Assembly: GCF_900156805.1 (NCBI RefSeq)
Contig: NZ_FTOQ01000007.1
Span: 115,381 to 179,380, forward strand
Origin: Roseivivax lentus
GTDB lineage: Bacteria; Pseudomonadota; Alphaproteobacteria; Rhodobacterales; Rhodobacteraceae
Direction: 5' to 3'
DNA: 64,000 nucleotides
Below the pieces are notes generated by a model that was not told the origin of the DNA, did not search any database, and worked only from the letters and a program-made list of their open reading frames with translations. Within the stretch, counting starts at the first letter, position 1. Each line of letters opens with the position of its first letter. A program made the position numbers and the translations under genes. Below, piece by piece: positions 26,189 through 34,347 of this stretch.

Positions 26189-26812
26189 ATGACGGAGCCC
26201 GCTAGACAAGAAAAGAGTGCTTACGACGCTGTCGCACCCCGCTGGGGCGACAAGATGAGGGCGCTTGGATACTACGATGCTTATCTGGGCTTTCTCTCGG
26301 CACAACGGCGGCACATCGATAATGACTTGCGGGTCATCGACGTGGGCGCAGGGACCGGGTCCTTTGCAGAAGCCTGGGTTGCAATCCATGGTCCCCCCCG
26401 TGAATTGGTACTGTTGGAGCCGAGTCCAGCAATGCTCGAACGGGGTCAGGCAGCATTGCGCAGGCGCGGGGCAGAGCCGCTGTTGGTCAAGGCAGTGTTG
26501 GGGGAGACAGAACTGGCCCCGTCAAACGAAGTGTTGGCGGCGCATGTGATCGAGCATTGTCCCGACCCATTGCTTGCACTCCGCCAGATGCGTGATCTTC
26601 TCCATCCGGGCGGGCGGCTTCACCTCGTGGTTTCCAAGCCCCATTGGTGCAACGCAATCATCTGGTTTCAATGGCGTCATCGTACGTTTCAAGAGAACGA
26701 GATACTGACGCTTCTCACCGAGGCCGGTTTGAATGTCGAGCGAGTATATCGCTTTCCCTCCGGCCCTCCCTCACGGACGAGTCGCGGAATTGTTGCCATC
26801 CGTCGGAACTGA
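26189..26812 (+). CDS. Class I SAM-dependent methyltransferase
   Basis: A 207-residue methyltransferase of the UbiE/Methyltransf_11 type. Motif I is VIDVGAGTGSFAEAW (about 49-63) and motif II is LVLLEPSPAMLERGQ. AAHVIEHCPDPLLALRQMRDLLHPGGRLHLVVSKP contains motifs post-II and III. It has no signal peptide. The substrate is unknown. It stands alone between two gene-poor stretches and its codon use is a little less GC-biased than its neighbours, so recent arrival is possible. Confidence 0.88.
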   Translation: MTEPARQEKSAYDAVAPRWGDKMRALGYYDAYLGFLSAQRRHIDNDLRVIDVGAGTGSFAEAWVAIHGPPRELVLLEPSPAMLERGQAALRRRGAEPLLVKAVLGETELAPSNEVLAAHVIEHCPDPLLALRQMRDLLHPGGRLHLVVSKPHWCNAIIWFQWRHRTFQENEILTLLTEAGLNVERVYRFPSGPPSRTSRGIVAIRRN

Positions 26813-27668
26813 ACGCTCATTGCGGAATCGCCTGTCTTGTATGCCCTAACTACGCCATTCGAGCTCACCTAACGCATGTCAGCTTCGTCCCGCTAGGCAG
26901 ACCGTCGTTGTTTGCGCCGAGGAACGGCGCTGTTCCGCACTTGATCGAAGGGTGCCCAATCGGGACACCGGGTCGAACGTCCCGAAGGCCCAAGCAGACC
27001 GGAAGGGGCGTGCCGGTGGTTCTTCGCGGTGTGATCTGGCCCGGTCTTGGTCGCAGGGAGCGGCTGGCAGGAGTGGCGCGAGACCCGTTGCGACCGCCTT
27101 TGCAGGAACTCTGCCTGCCGAAGGCCATGGTGGAGGGCCCAGTTGAGGGCAGTTCCTAATTGCGGCACCTTCTGCGCTTGAGGGAGGGTGGGCAAAAGCA
27201 CCCGCGCCATGTCCGGATCGCGTCGAAGAGGCCGTCAGCCACGCGGCTTCAGGGCATCCGAAAAGCCCAGAAAAGCCCTGGCCGCGCCGCTTCGCGTGAA
27301 GCGCCCGCTCTTGCAGAACACGGATCATGCCGGACGCATGAGGCCTATCCCTATCGGTCTGCGCCCAAATGCGCCCGAATGCCTTATTCTCTCCAACCCG
27401 GCCGATGGATCGTGAAAAACCGGCCAAATCCGAATCGCCGGATCCGCTCAATAGGCCCAATTATGGCGATATGCGGACTTATGACCGGGCCCATTGCAAA
27501 CTGATCCAAGCACAATCCCCCAAGACGTCCCGGACTGTCGCCCATCCTCTTCCAAAGACAGCCAATTTCGACAAACTTCTCCAATCCCGCCACATGTTGG
27601 GCTAAATTGTGGCGGGGGCCTGAGCGACGAAGGGCATCTTCGATTTGCGGATCGGCAGATGTAACGCG
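26813..27668. other. Gene-poor stretch before the pilus genes
   Basis: About 850 bases. Frames on both strands from 26865 to 27460 give Arg/Pro/Gly-rich products that look like non-coding translation and match no family. The last 80 bases contain the inverted repeat at 27586-27616. No insertion-sequence ends are evident. Confidence 0.4.
27586..27616. promoter_or_regulatory. 9-bp inverted repeat upstream of the TadG-like gene
   Basis: CCCGCCACA (27586-27594) and TGTGGCGGG (27608-27616) are perfect complements around 13 bases, 52 bases before the ATG at 27669. It could be an operator or a 5' leader hairpin. Confidence 0.45.
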
Positions 27669-29726
27669 ATGGGCAAGTTTTTTGGTAATCCGACACCGCG
27701 TTGCACGCAGACATGCGTGGCGCGCGATATCATTCAGGACTGCGCCAGCCGGTTCTGGACCGAGCAGCATGGCAGCATGTCCTATCTGGGTCTGACCACC
27801 GCTTTCGTGATGATGGCGTTCGGGGGCATCGGCGCGGATCTGATGCATGCCGAACTCAAGCGCACCAAGATGCAGAACGCGCTCGACCGCGCGGTGCTCG
27901 CGGCGGCGTCCATCGAAAACGAGCGGGACGCCGAATCCGTGGTGCGCGAATATTTCCGCGTGCAGGACATGGAGGAGGCGCTGGTCGGCGTCACGCCCGT
28001 CGAGGACAAGGCTTACCGGCAAGTCACCGCAGGCGGACGGCAGGTCATGCCGACGAACTTCATTCAACTGCTCGGGATCGACAACCTGCAGGCCGAGGGT
28101 CTGGCCACCGCCGAAAACGGCGTGACGAATATCGAGATCGCGCTGATCCTCGATATCTCCGGCTCGATGACGGGGCGCAAGATCGAGCAGCTGAAGCAGG
28201 CGGCGAGCACCTTTGTCGACAACGTGTTGGGCCCCGAGGCGTCGCAGCAATCCACCTCGGTGTCGATCGTGCCCTATAATGCGACGGTCAACATGGGCAC
28301 GGTCCTGCCGGGCTATATCGCACTCGACCGGCAGCACGATTATTCCAACTGCGCCGTATTCGCGGAAGCGGCCTTTTCGGGCACCGCGCTCGATGCATCG
28401 GCCCCGCTGGAACAGCTCGGGCAATTCGACCCCTATTCCAATGACGTGATTGCGGGGCAGGCGGATCGGCACTGGTGCCACGGTGGAGATACAGCCGCCA
28501 TCGTGGTGCACAGCTCCGACCCCGCAGCCCTCAAGGATCAGATCGCCACGCTGACCGCAGGCGGAAATACCGCGATCGATGTCGGGATGAAGTGGGGGGT
28601 CGCGTTGCTCGACCCTGCCGCGCGCGGCGTTGTCGGTGCGATGGCCGATGACGGTCTGGTCGATGCCGGTCACGCGCAGCGCCCGGATGCCTATGGCACC
28701 AAGGAGACGCAGAAATTCATCGTGCTGATGACGGATGGCAAGAACACCACGCAATACGATCTGAAGCCCGGATTGAAATCCTCGGACGCGCTGACGGGCA
28801 TCTTCGTGAACACATACGGGACCGAGGATCTCTCGGATGACGATTATTCCGTGCGTGTCGACCCGGTTCCCGGGCTTGCGGCCGACCACTTCCCGGCCTG
28901 GTCGCAGGCGATTTCGAACTTCGTGATGTATTTCGACACCGACCATGACGGCGCCTTGGATTTCGCGCACAAGATCGAGGCCATGCCGGACACGGCGCCC
29001 CGCGATCTGGACGTGTTCCTCGACAAGGCCGTCAGGCTTGCCGCACTCAACGATCCGCGCATCGACGGCGTCCAGCAGCTTCTGGGCGTGTCGATCGAGG
29101 GTGGTCCGGCGACGAGCCTGCATTTCGCGGTTCGCGGCGACCGAAACGGCCCCTTGGCCGATCCGGGCCCGGTCATGAATACCGGCCCGGTGCCCGGCGA
29201 GACATGGAGCTTCGCCGACCTCCAGGCCGCGGCCGCCTCCGCGGCGGGGGCGGGTCTTGGCAACGGTCCCCACAGCTACTTCTGGACGCGCCTCGGCGGG
29301 GACGAAGACGCGCGCTACCAGCCGCGCATCGACGGCCTCGAGACCAACTCGGCCCATGTATACGAGCTGACCTACAACGATCTCTTTCATCGTTTCGGCA
29401 CCCGCGTGGCCGCGGATCTGCTGTTCGCGAGACCCTACGCGGACGGCCTGATCGACTGGGACCGCTATCAGGCCCTGCGGTCGCCCTATCGCGCCATTGC
29501 CGGGGGCGCTGCCGCCGATGCCCGGCTGTCGCGGATTTGCGGCGCCGCCAAGCGGGAAGGCGTGGTCGTCTACGCCATCGGCGTGGAGGCCCCGGAGGAA
29601 GGGCGCCGGGCCATGCGGGATTGTGCCTCCTCGGCCTCCCATTTCTTCGACGTGGAGGGCGACGAGCTGGAGAACACGTTTTCCGGCATTGCCCGCAACC
29701 TGACCCAGTTGAGGCTGATCCAATGA
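27669..29726 (+). CDS. TadG-like protein with von Willebrand factor A domain
   Basis: A 685-residue protein. An N-terminal TadE/TadG-type hydrophobic helix (SYLGLTTAFVMMAFGGIGADL, about 40-60) is followed by LKRTKMQNALDRAVLAAAS. The VWA domain has the metal site DISGSM (about 163-168) and later VLMTDGKNTT. A long insert (about 205-330) separates its parts. VYAIGVEAPEEG sits near the C-terminus, with a final SASHFFDVEGDELENTFSGIA typical of the family. Such proteins are pilus-assembly or surface adhesion factors of Tad systems. The ATG overlaps no gene upstream; its own end overlaps the next gene by ATGA. Confidence 0.85.
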   Translation: MGKFFGNPTPRCTQTCVARDIIQDCASRFWTEQHGSMSYLGLTTAFVMMAFGGIGADLMHAELKRTKMQNALDRAVLAAASIENERDAESVVREYFRVQDMEEALVGVTPVEDKAYRQVTAGGRQVMPTNFIQLLGIDNLQAEGLATAENGVTNIEIALILDISGSMTGRKIEQLKQAASTFVDNVLGPEASQQSTSVSIVPYNATVNMGTVLPGYIALDRQHDYSNCAVFAEAAFSGTALDASAPLEQLGQFDPYSNDVIAGQADRHWCHGGDTAAIVVHSSDPAALKDQIATLTAGGNTAIDVGMKWGVALLDPAARGVVGAMADDGLVDAGHAQRPDAYGTKETQKFIVLMTDGKNTTQYDLKPGLKSSDALTGIFVNTYGTEDLSDDDYSVRVDPVPGLAADHFPAWSQAISNFVMYFDTDHDGALDFAHKIEAMPDTAPRDLDVFLDKAVRLAALNDPRIDGVQQLLGVSIEGGPATSLHFAVRGDRNGPLADPGPVMNTGPVPGETWSFADLQAAAASAAGAGLGNGPHSYFWTRLGGDEDARYQPRIDGLETNSAHVYELTYNDLFHRFGTRVAADLLFARPYADGLIDWDRYQALRSPYRAIAGGAAADARLSRICGAAKREGVVVYAIGVEAPEEGRRAMRDCASSASHFFDVEGDELENTFSGIARNLTQLRLIQ

Positions 29727-30253
29727 CGCGCTTTTGCCAGATGCTTCGCCATTTCCGCCAGAACGAGGACGGTACGATGGTGCTGCCCTTCACGCTCTGG
29801 ATCACCATCTTCCTCTCGCTGATCGTGTCGACCATCGAGCTTGGCACGATGACCATTCGCCAGACGGTCATGGAACGCGCGGTCGATACCGCGATGCGCG
29901 ACCTGAAGATCGGCAAGCTGCCGGGGGATGCGGCGACGCTCAAGGCGGCGATCTGCGACGGCGCTTCGATCCTGCCGTCCTGCGCGGAAAACCTGCATCT
30001 CGAGATGATCCGCCTCGATATGGAAGAATGGCAGCAACCCGCCGCCCGGGCCGATTGCGTCGATACCGGCGCGGTCGCGACGCCGCACCGCACGTTCCAG
30101 CAGGGGGACGCACATGAGGTCATGCTGGTCAGGGCCTGCTTCAAGTACAAGCCGATCACACCCCTGGGCGGCTTCAATGCCAGCCTGCCCAAGGACGAGA
30201 ACGGCTACACGGCACTCGTCTCGAGCAGTGCCTTCGTCAACGAACCGCTGTGA
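29723..30253 (+). CDS. TadE/TadF-like pseudopilin-type protein
   Basis: A 176-residue protein. Basic N-terminus, then NEDGTMVLPFTLWITIFLSLIVSTIELGT, a single membrane helix of the TadE type in which DG replaces the common RG before the hydrophobic part. The outer part has cysteines in AICDGASILPSCAE, ADCVDTG and RACFKYK, probably forming disulfides. It overlaps the VWA gene by four bases (ATGA) and is followed by another TadE-like gene, so the three form an operon. Confidence 0.82.
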   Translation: MTRFCQMLRHFRQNEDGTMVLPFTLWITIFLSLIVSTIELGTMTIRQTVMERAVDTAMRDLKIGKLPGDAATLKAAICDGASILPSCAENLHLEMIRLDMEEWQQPAARADCVDTGAVATPHRTFQQGDAHEVMLVRACFKYKPITPLGGFNASLPKDENGYTALVSSSAFVNEPL

Positions 30254-30264
30254 GGATTGGGTAA

Positions 30265-30819
30265 ATGATCAGGTTTCTTCAAGGCCGGCTGGCCGCCTTC
30301 GCCAAGGACACGCGCGGCTATGTCAATGTCGAGGCGGTGATCGTGCTGCCGATCCTGCTGTCGCTCTTCGGGGTCGGGTGGGTCTATTTCGACGCCTTCC
30401 GTCAGCAGAACGTGAACCAGAAAGCCAATTACGCGATTAGCGATATCCTGTCGCGGCAGACCGATTACATCGACGCGGGCTTCATCGACAGCACCTTCCG
30501 CCTGTTCCAGACGCTGACCCTGAGCAATGGCTCCGACGGCGCGCTGCGCGTAAGCCTTGTCGAGTATGACGGCGCGCTGGGCGCCTGGGATGTCGTCTGG
30601 TCCCAGACGCGGTCCGCCGACGGCGCCTTCGACGGTGCGGGGCCCGAGGCCCTGGAGACCCGCTTGCCGCAGGTCATCGACGGCGACCAGCTCTTCGTGG
30701 TCGAGACGGTGGACCGCTACCAACCGGCTCTGCAGATCGGCCTCGATCCCTTCGACATCACCACTTTCAGTTTCACCCGGCCGCGTTACGCCGCGAAAGC
30801 CGCCGAGGCGGCGGGCTGA
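30265..30819 (+). CDS. TadE-like pilus assembly protein
   Basis: A 184-residue protein with DTRGYVNVEAVIVLPILLSLFGVGWVYFDAF (about 15-45): an RG-type leader, Glu five residues on, and a TadE membrane helix. The outer part holds NQKANYAISDILSRQTDYID and VVETVDRYQP, typical of the family. It begins 11 bases after the previous gene, the third of three pilus-type genes. No prepilin peptidase, TadA or CpaF gene lies nearby, so a machine elsewhere would be needed. Confidence 0.85.
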   Translation: MIRFLQGRLAAFAKDTRGYVNVEAVIVLPILLSLFGVGWVYFDAFRQQNVNQKANYAISDILSRQTDYIDAGFIDSTFRLFQTLTLSNGSDGALRVSLVEYDGALGAWDVVWSQTRSADGAFDGAGPEALETRLPQVIDGDQLFVVETVDRYQPALQIGLDPFDITTFSFTRPRYAAKAAEAAG

Positions 30820-31065
30820 GGCGCACACGTGTCGCCATGGCTTGGTGGCCTGAGCGCAGCGAAGGCAGATGACCTGCTTCCGGGCGGCTCCCGCTTCCGG
30901 CAGTCCAACTTGGGGGCAGAGCGCACGGGATCACGCGACGTGATGCAACAACCCGCCGCAAAGCAGGTGCATCGCATTTCGGCGGCTGCTAGAGTTCGAC
31001 GGACTGAAGCCTCATTGCGGTGGCGGCAAAACCATCTGCGCCATTCCTAGTGATCGGAACGCCGT

Positions 31066-31620
31066 GTGACAAAACAAATCTCCCTGATGGCGCTCTTGTT
31101 GGCGGCACCTGCCTTGGCAGACGACACCCGTCAGCTCGATGCCCACGAACATGGGGTCGGCACGCTCGACATGGCACTTGACGGCGAAACGATCGTCATC
31201 GCGTTTCAGGCACCCGGCTCCGATATTGTCGGCTTCGAATATGCAGCGCGGAGTGACGCGGACGTGGCGGCCGTCGATGCGGCCAAAAAGGCGCTTGGGG
31301 ATCCGCTTGCGCTCTTCGGCCTGCCGGATGCCGCCGGTTGCGAGGTCGAGGATGCGAAGGTCGAGGTCGAAGGCGGTGAACACGGTGACGATCACGCCGG
31401 TCACGACGATGATGGGCATCGCGACGAGACCGGCCATACCGAGTTTCACGCAGCCTACGAGATCACCTGCAGCAATCCCGACCGCATCGACGCTCTGACG
31501 TTTTTCTACTTCGACGTCTTCGCCAATGCGCGAGAGGTCGAGGTGCAGATCATCGACCCGACAGGCGCCCGGGCCTTCGAAGTGGACCGGGATCGACCCG
31601 TCCTCGACCTGGGGCGCTGA
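31066..31620 (+). CDS. zrgA: ZrgA-like zinc-binding protein (DUF2796)
   Basis: A 184-residue exported protein. Signal peptide to about PALADD, then [19 protein letters not shown], the DUF2796 signature. A His/Asp-rich loop ([20 protein letters not shown], about 106-125) is built to bind zinc. Cysteines in AGCEVEDA and ITCSNP may pair. In Vibrio the homologue ZrgA works with an ABC transporter to take up zinc, and the next genes fit that set. The start is a GTG at 31066 with only a weak site (CGGAA) before it. No Zur box was found by eye. Confidence 0.85.
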   Translation: MTKQISLMALLLAAPALADDTRQLDAHEHGVGTLDMALDGETIVIAFQAPGSDIVGFEYAARSDADVAAVDAAKKALGDPLALFGLPDAAGCEVEDAKVEVEGGEHGDDHAGHDDDGHRDETGHTEFHAAYEITCSNPDRIDALTFFYFDVFANAREVEVQIIDPTGARAFEVDRDRPVLDLGR

Positions 31621-31626
31621 CAGCCA

Positions 31627-32322
31627 TTGGCGGAGCCGGTTCTTGAACTGACGGATGTTGCGTATCGCTGGCCGGGGCCTGCAAGCTTCGGTCTTGGCGT
31701 GTCCGATTTGCGGGTCGAGAAGGGTGAGACTGTCTTGCTGCTCGGGGAAAGCGGCTCGGGGAAATCCACCTTGTTGTCCCTGATCTGCGGCACAATCCTG
31801 CCCGACCGAGGCATCGTGAGGGTCGCCGGAACGGACCTGACCGCCCTGGGAGGAGGGGCCCGTGACACGTTCCGCGCCGAGCAGATCGGGGTTATCTTCC
31901 AGCAATTCAATCTTCTGCCCTTCGGCACGGTGGCCGATAACATATTGCTGCCACTGTGTTTTGCCCGGACGCGACGCATGCGCACCGGGGACGGCCCGGC
32001 CGCGGTCGCGGCACTGTGCCAGGCGCTGGGCCTTCCGCCGGACGTCCCGGCCATGAAGGCCAGCGCCCTCAGTGTGGGCCAGCAACAGCGCGTCGCCATC
32101 GCGCGCGCCTTGATCGGGCGGCCACCCCTGATCATCGCCGATGAACCCACATCGGCTCTGGATGCTGACAGCCAGGGGGCGTTTCTCGATCTGCTCTTTG
32201 AGCAAGCCGTCGGGCACGGGATGTCCCTTGTCATGGTCAGTCACGACCAGCGCATCAGCGACCGGTTTGACCGGGTCATGCGCATGGAAGATATCGCCCG
32301 GATGTCCAGGGGGCACAAATGA
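31627..32322 (+). CDS. ABC transporter ATP-binding protein (zrg cluster)
   Basis: A 231-residue ATPase of the LolD/MacB type. Walker A is GESGSGKST (about 39-47), with the Q-loop [13 protein letters not shown], signature [17 protein letters not shown], Walker [13 protein letters not shown], and the H-loop VSHD. It should power the permease encoded next. The start seems to be a TTG at 31627 ([11 protein letters not shown]) six bases after the zrgA stop; no ATG fits. Its end overlaps the permease start by four bases (ATGA). Confidence 0.92.
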   Translation: MAEPVLELTDVAYRWPGPASFGLGVSDLRVEKGETVLLLGESGSGKSTLLSLICGTILPDRGIVRVAGTDLTALGGGARDTFRAEQIGVIFQQFNLLPFGTVADNILLPLCFARTRRMRTGDGPAAVAALCQALGLPPDVPAMKASALSVGQQQRVAIARALIGRPPLIIADEPTSALDADSQGAFLDLLFEQAVGHGMSLVMVSHDQRISDRFDRVMRMEDIARMSRGHK

Positions 32323-33569
32323 TCCTGCGGCTGGCCATCGCCTCGCTCTGGGCCCGGGCCCTGACCGTGGGCATGACGGTTCTTGCCATCGCGCTGTCGG
32401 TGGCGCTGTTTCTGGGCGTCGAGAAGGTGCGGACCGGGGCGAAATCCAGCTTTGCCGACACGATATCGGGGACGGACCTGATTGTCGGGGCGAGATCGGG
32501 GTCGGTCCAGCTCCTGCTCTATTCCGTGTTCCGCATCGGCAATGCGACCAACAACGTCACCTGGGAAAGCTATCAGGACATCGCGTCCCGTCCCGAGATC
32601 GACTGGATCGTCCCGATTTCGCTGGGCGACAGCCACCGCCAGTTTCGGGTGATGGGAACGACCACGGCCTTTTTCGAGCATTACAGATACCGCCAGGACA
32701 GATCGCTGGAGCTGTCCAGCGGGGCTCTGATGGAGGACCTCTTCGATGCCGTGATCGGCGCCGACGTCGCCGCCACATTGGATTACGGCGTGGGGGACCC
32801 GATGGTCGTCGCACATGGGCTCGCGTCCTTTTCCGAACACGAGAACCAGCCGTTCCGCGTGGCGGGCATCCTTGCCAAGACCGGCACTCCGGTGGATCGG
32901 ACCGTGATCGTCAGCATGGAAGCCATGGAGGCGATCCACGTCGATTGGGCGCAGGGCGCGCAGATACCGGGCCAGGCGACGCCGACCGACGCGATCCGCG
33001 CGATGGACCTGACCCCGCAAGCCGTCACGGCGGCACTGGTCGGCGTCAAAAGCCCCTTGCAGACCTTCGCACTGCAGAGAGCCATCAACGAATACCCCGA
33101 GGAGCCCCTGCTGGCGATCTTGCCCGGTGTCGCCCTGCAAGAGCTTTGGGGGATTGTCGGGATTGCCGAAACCGCGCTGCTCGCGGTCTCCGCCATGGTC
33201 GTCGTGACGGCATTGATCGGGATGATGGCCACCATATTCTCCGGGCTCAACGAACGCCGCCGGGAGATGGCGATCTTTCGTGCGATGGGCGCCCGCCCGA
33301 TCACGATCCTCGGCCTGCTCGTGCTGGAAGCCATGCTGATGGCCGCGGTCGGTGCCTTGCTGGGGATGGCCTTGCTCTATGTCGGCCTGCTTGTCTCGCA
33401 GCCCATACTCGACCATGCCTTCGGCCTGTGGTTGCCCATCACCACGCCAAGCCTGCAGGAGGCCTATGTCATGGCCGGGGTCGTCATTGCCGGTGCGGTC
33501 GTCAGCATGATCCCCGCGCTGCGGGCCTACCGGATGTCGCTGGCCGATGGCATGATGGTCCGATCCTGA
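32319..33569 (+). CDS. FtsX/MacB-type ABC permease (zrg cluster)
   Basis: A 416-residue permease with the MacB-like layout. One N-terminal membrane helix (about 12-32) is followed by a large periplasmic domain (40-270) with VGARSGSVQLLLYSVFRIG. Three C-terminal helices lie at about 285-308, 333-352 and 385-405, with the FtsX signature ERRREMAIFRAMGARP between. It overlaps the ATPase gene by ATGA. Together with ZrgA and a DUF3299 protein it resembles the zinc-uptake zrg operon. MacB-type complexes often move lipoproteins or peptides, so direct zinc transport is not certain. Confidence 0.9.
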   Translation: MILRLAIASLWARALTVGMTVLAIALSVALFLGVEKVRTGAKSSFADTISGTDLIVGARSGSVQLLLYSVFRIGNATNNVTWESYQDIASRPEIDWIVPISLGDSHRQFRVMGTTTAFFEHYRYRQDRSLELSSGALMEDLFDAVIGADVAATLDYGVGDPMVVAHGLASFSEHENQPFRVAGILAKTGTPVDRTVIVSMEAMEAIHVDWAQGAQIPGQATPTDAIRAMDLTPQAVTAALVGVKSPLQTFALQRAINEYPEEPLLAILPGVALQELWGIVGIAETALLAVSAMVVVTALIGMMATIFSGLNERRREMAIFRAMGARPITILGLLVLEAMLMAAVGALLGMALLYVGLLVSQPILDHAFGLWLPITTPSLQEAYVMAGVVIAGAVVSMIPALRAYRMSLADGMMVRS

Positions 33570-33702
33570 CCCGATCTTGCGCCGTCCCGAGGCCGGGCGA
33601 GGGGGCAACTCCCGCCAAGGCAGTATTGCGAACCCGCCCGCGATCGCGCATCCTCGGCGTGCCGGATCGCAGCGGGGCGACCGAATGAGGGAACGCAGAG
33701 CC

Positions 33703-34212
33703 ATGATGTCTCAGGGAGTGAAGCGCCGAACTGTTCTTGCCGGCGCCTTGGCCGCACTTGCCATGCCCCGGGCCGCTTTGGCCGAAGAGATCTACGATAT
33801 TCGCTGGAAAGACCTCTTGCCCGCCGATCAGCCGGTCCTGAGAAACGCCTTTCGCGACGTGATCGACCATGACGGCGCGCCGCTTTCCAGCCTGCAGCCG
33901 GAATCCAGCGGCGCCCGGCATGAATGGGACGGCAAGATCGTCCGTATTCCCGGCTTTGTCGTTCCGCTCGATTATGCCGGGTCCGGCGTCACGACCTTCA
34001 TCCTTGTGCCGTATGCCGGTGCCTGCATCCACGTCCCGCCGCCGCCCGCCAATCAGCTCGTCCTCGTCACGACGGAGGAGCCTTATGAAAGCGGTGGTCT
34101 GTTCGAGGCAGTGAGTGTCACGGGCCGTCTGGGTATCACGACGGTGTCCACGGAGCTTGCCGAAGTCGGCTATTCGCTGGTCGCGGACAAGATAGAGCTT
34201 TATCGCTCCTGA
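33703..34212 (+). CDS. DUF3299 exported protein (zrg cluster)
   Basis: A 169-residue exported protein with a TAT-like leader, KRRTVLAGALAALAMPRAALA. The mature part has DIRWKDLLP, KIVRIPGFVVPLDYAGSGVTTFILVPYAGACIHVPPPPANQLV and VTGRLGITTVSTELAEVGYSL, the DUF3299 pattern. In zrg operons such a protein accompanies the ABC transporter. The ATG at 33703 follows AGGGAA; an in-frame ATG at 33685 would add six residues. It is the last gene of the set, 133 bases after the permease stop, and is followed by a strong terminator. Confidence 0.87.
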   Translation: MMSQGVKRRTVLAGALAALAMPRAALAEEIYDIRWKDLLPADQPVLRNAFRDVIDHDGAPLSSLQPESSGARHEWDGKIVRIPGFVVPLDYAGSGVTTFILVPYAGACIHVPPPPANQLVLVTTEEPYESGGLFEAVSVTGRLGITTVSTELAEVGYSLVADKIELYRS

Positions 34213-34283
34213 CCTTTTTCGACATCCGATGATCCTTGCCGGTTCGAACCGGACGCCAGTCGTTTCCATCGCCTGAAACGAAA

Positions 34284-34309
34284 TCACCCCGGGGAAAACC
34301 CCGGGGTGA
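34284..34309. terminator. Bidirectional terminator hairpin
   Basis: TCACCCCGGGG (34284-34294), loop AAAA, CCCCGGGGTGA (34299-34309): a perfect 11-bp stem between the convergent stops of DUF3299 (34212) and the M28 peptidase (34348). On the - strand an A/T-containing TTTCG follows, so it may work in both directions. Confidence 0.75.
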
Positions 34310-34347
34310 CGAGGGCCGCGCAAGGCAGGCCGTGAGTTCGGGTTCGA

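Noticed and set aside
26865..27460. Open frames on both strands in the stretch before the TadG-like gene
   Set aside because: Products rich in Arg, Pro and Gly, no ribosome binding sites and no family likeness; considered non-coding or decayed.
27384..29723. 779-codon open frame on the - strand
   Set aside because: Antisense to the VWA/TadG-like gene; no recognisable domain in the product.
32241..33704. 487-codon open frame on the - strand
   Set aside because: Antisense to the FtsX-type permease, whose own frame has clear membrane helices and the family signature.
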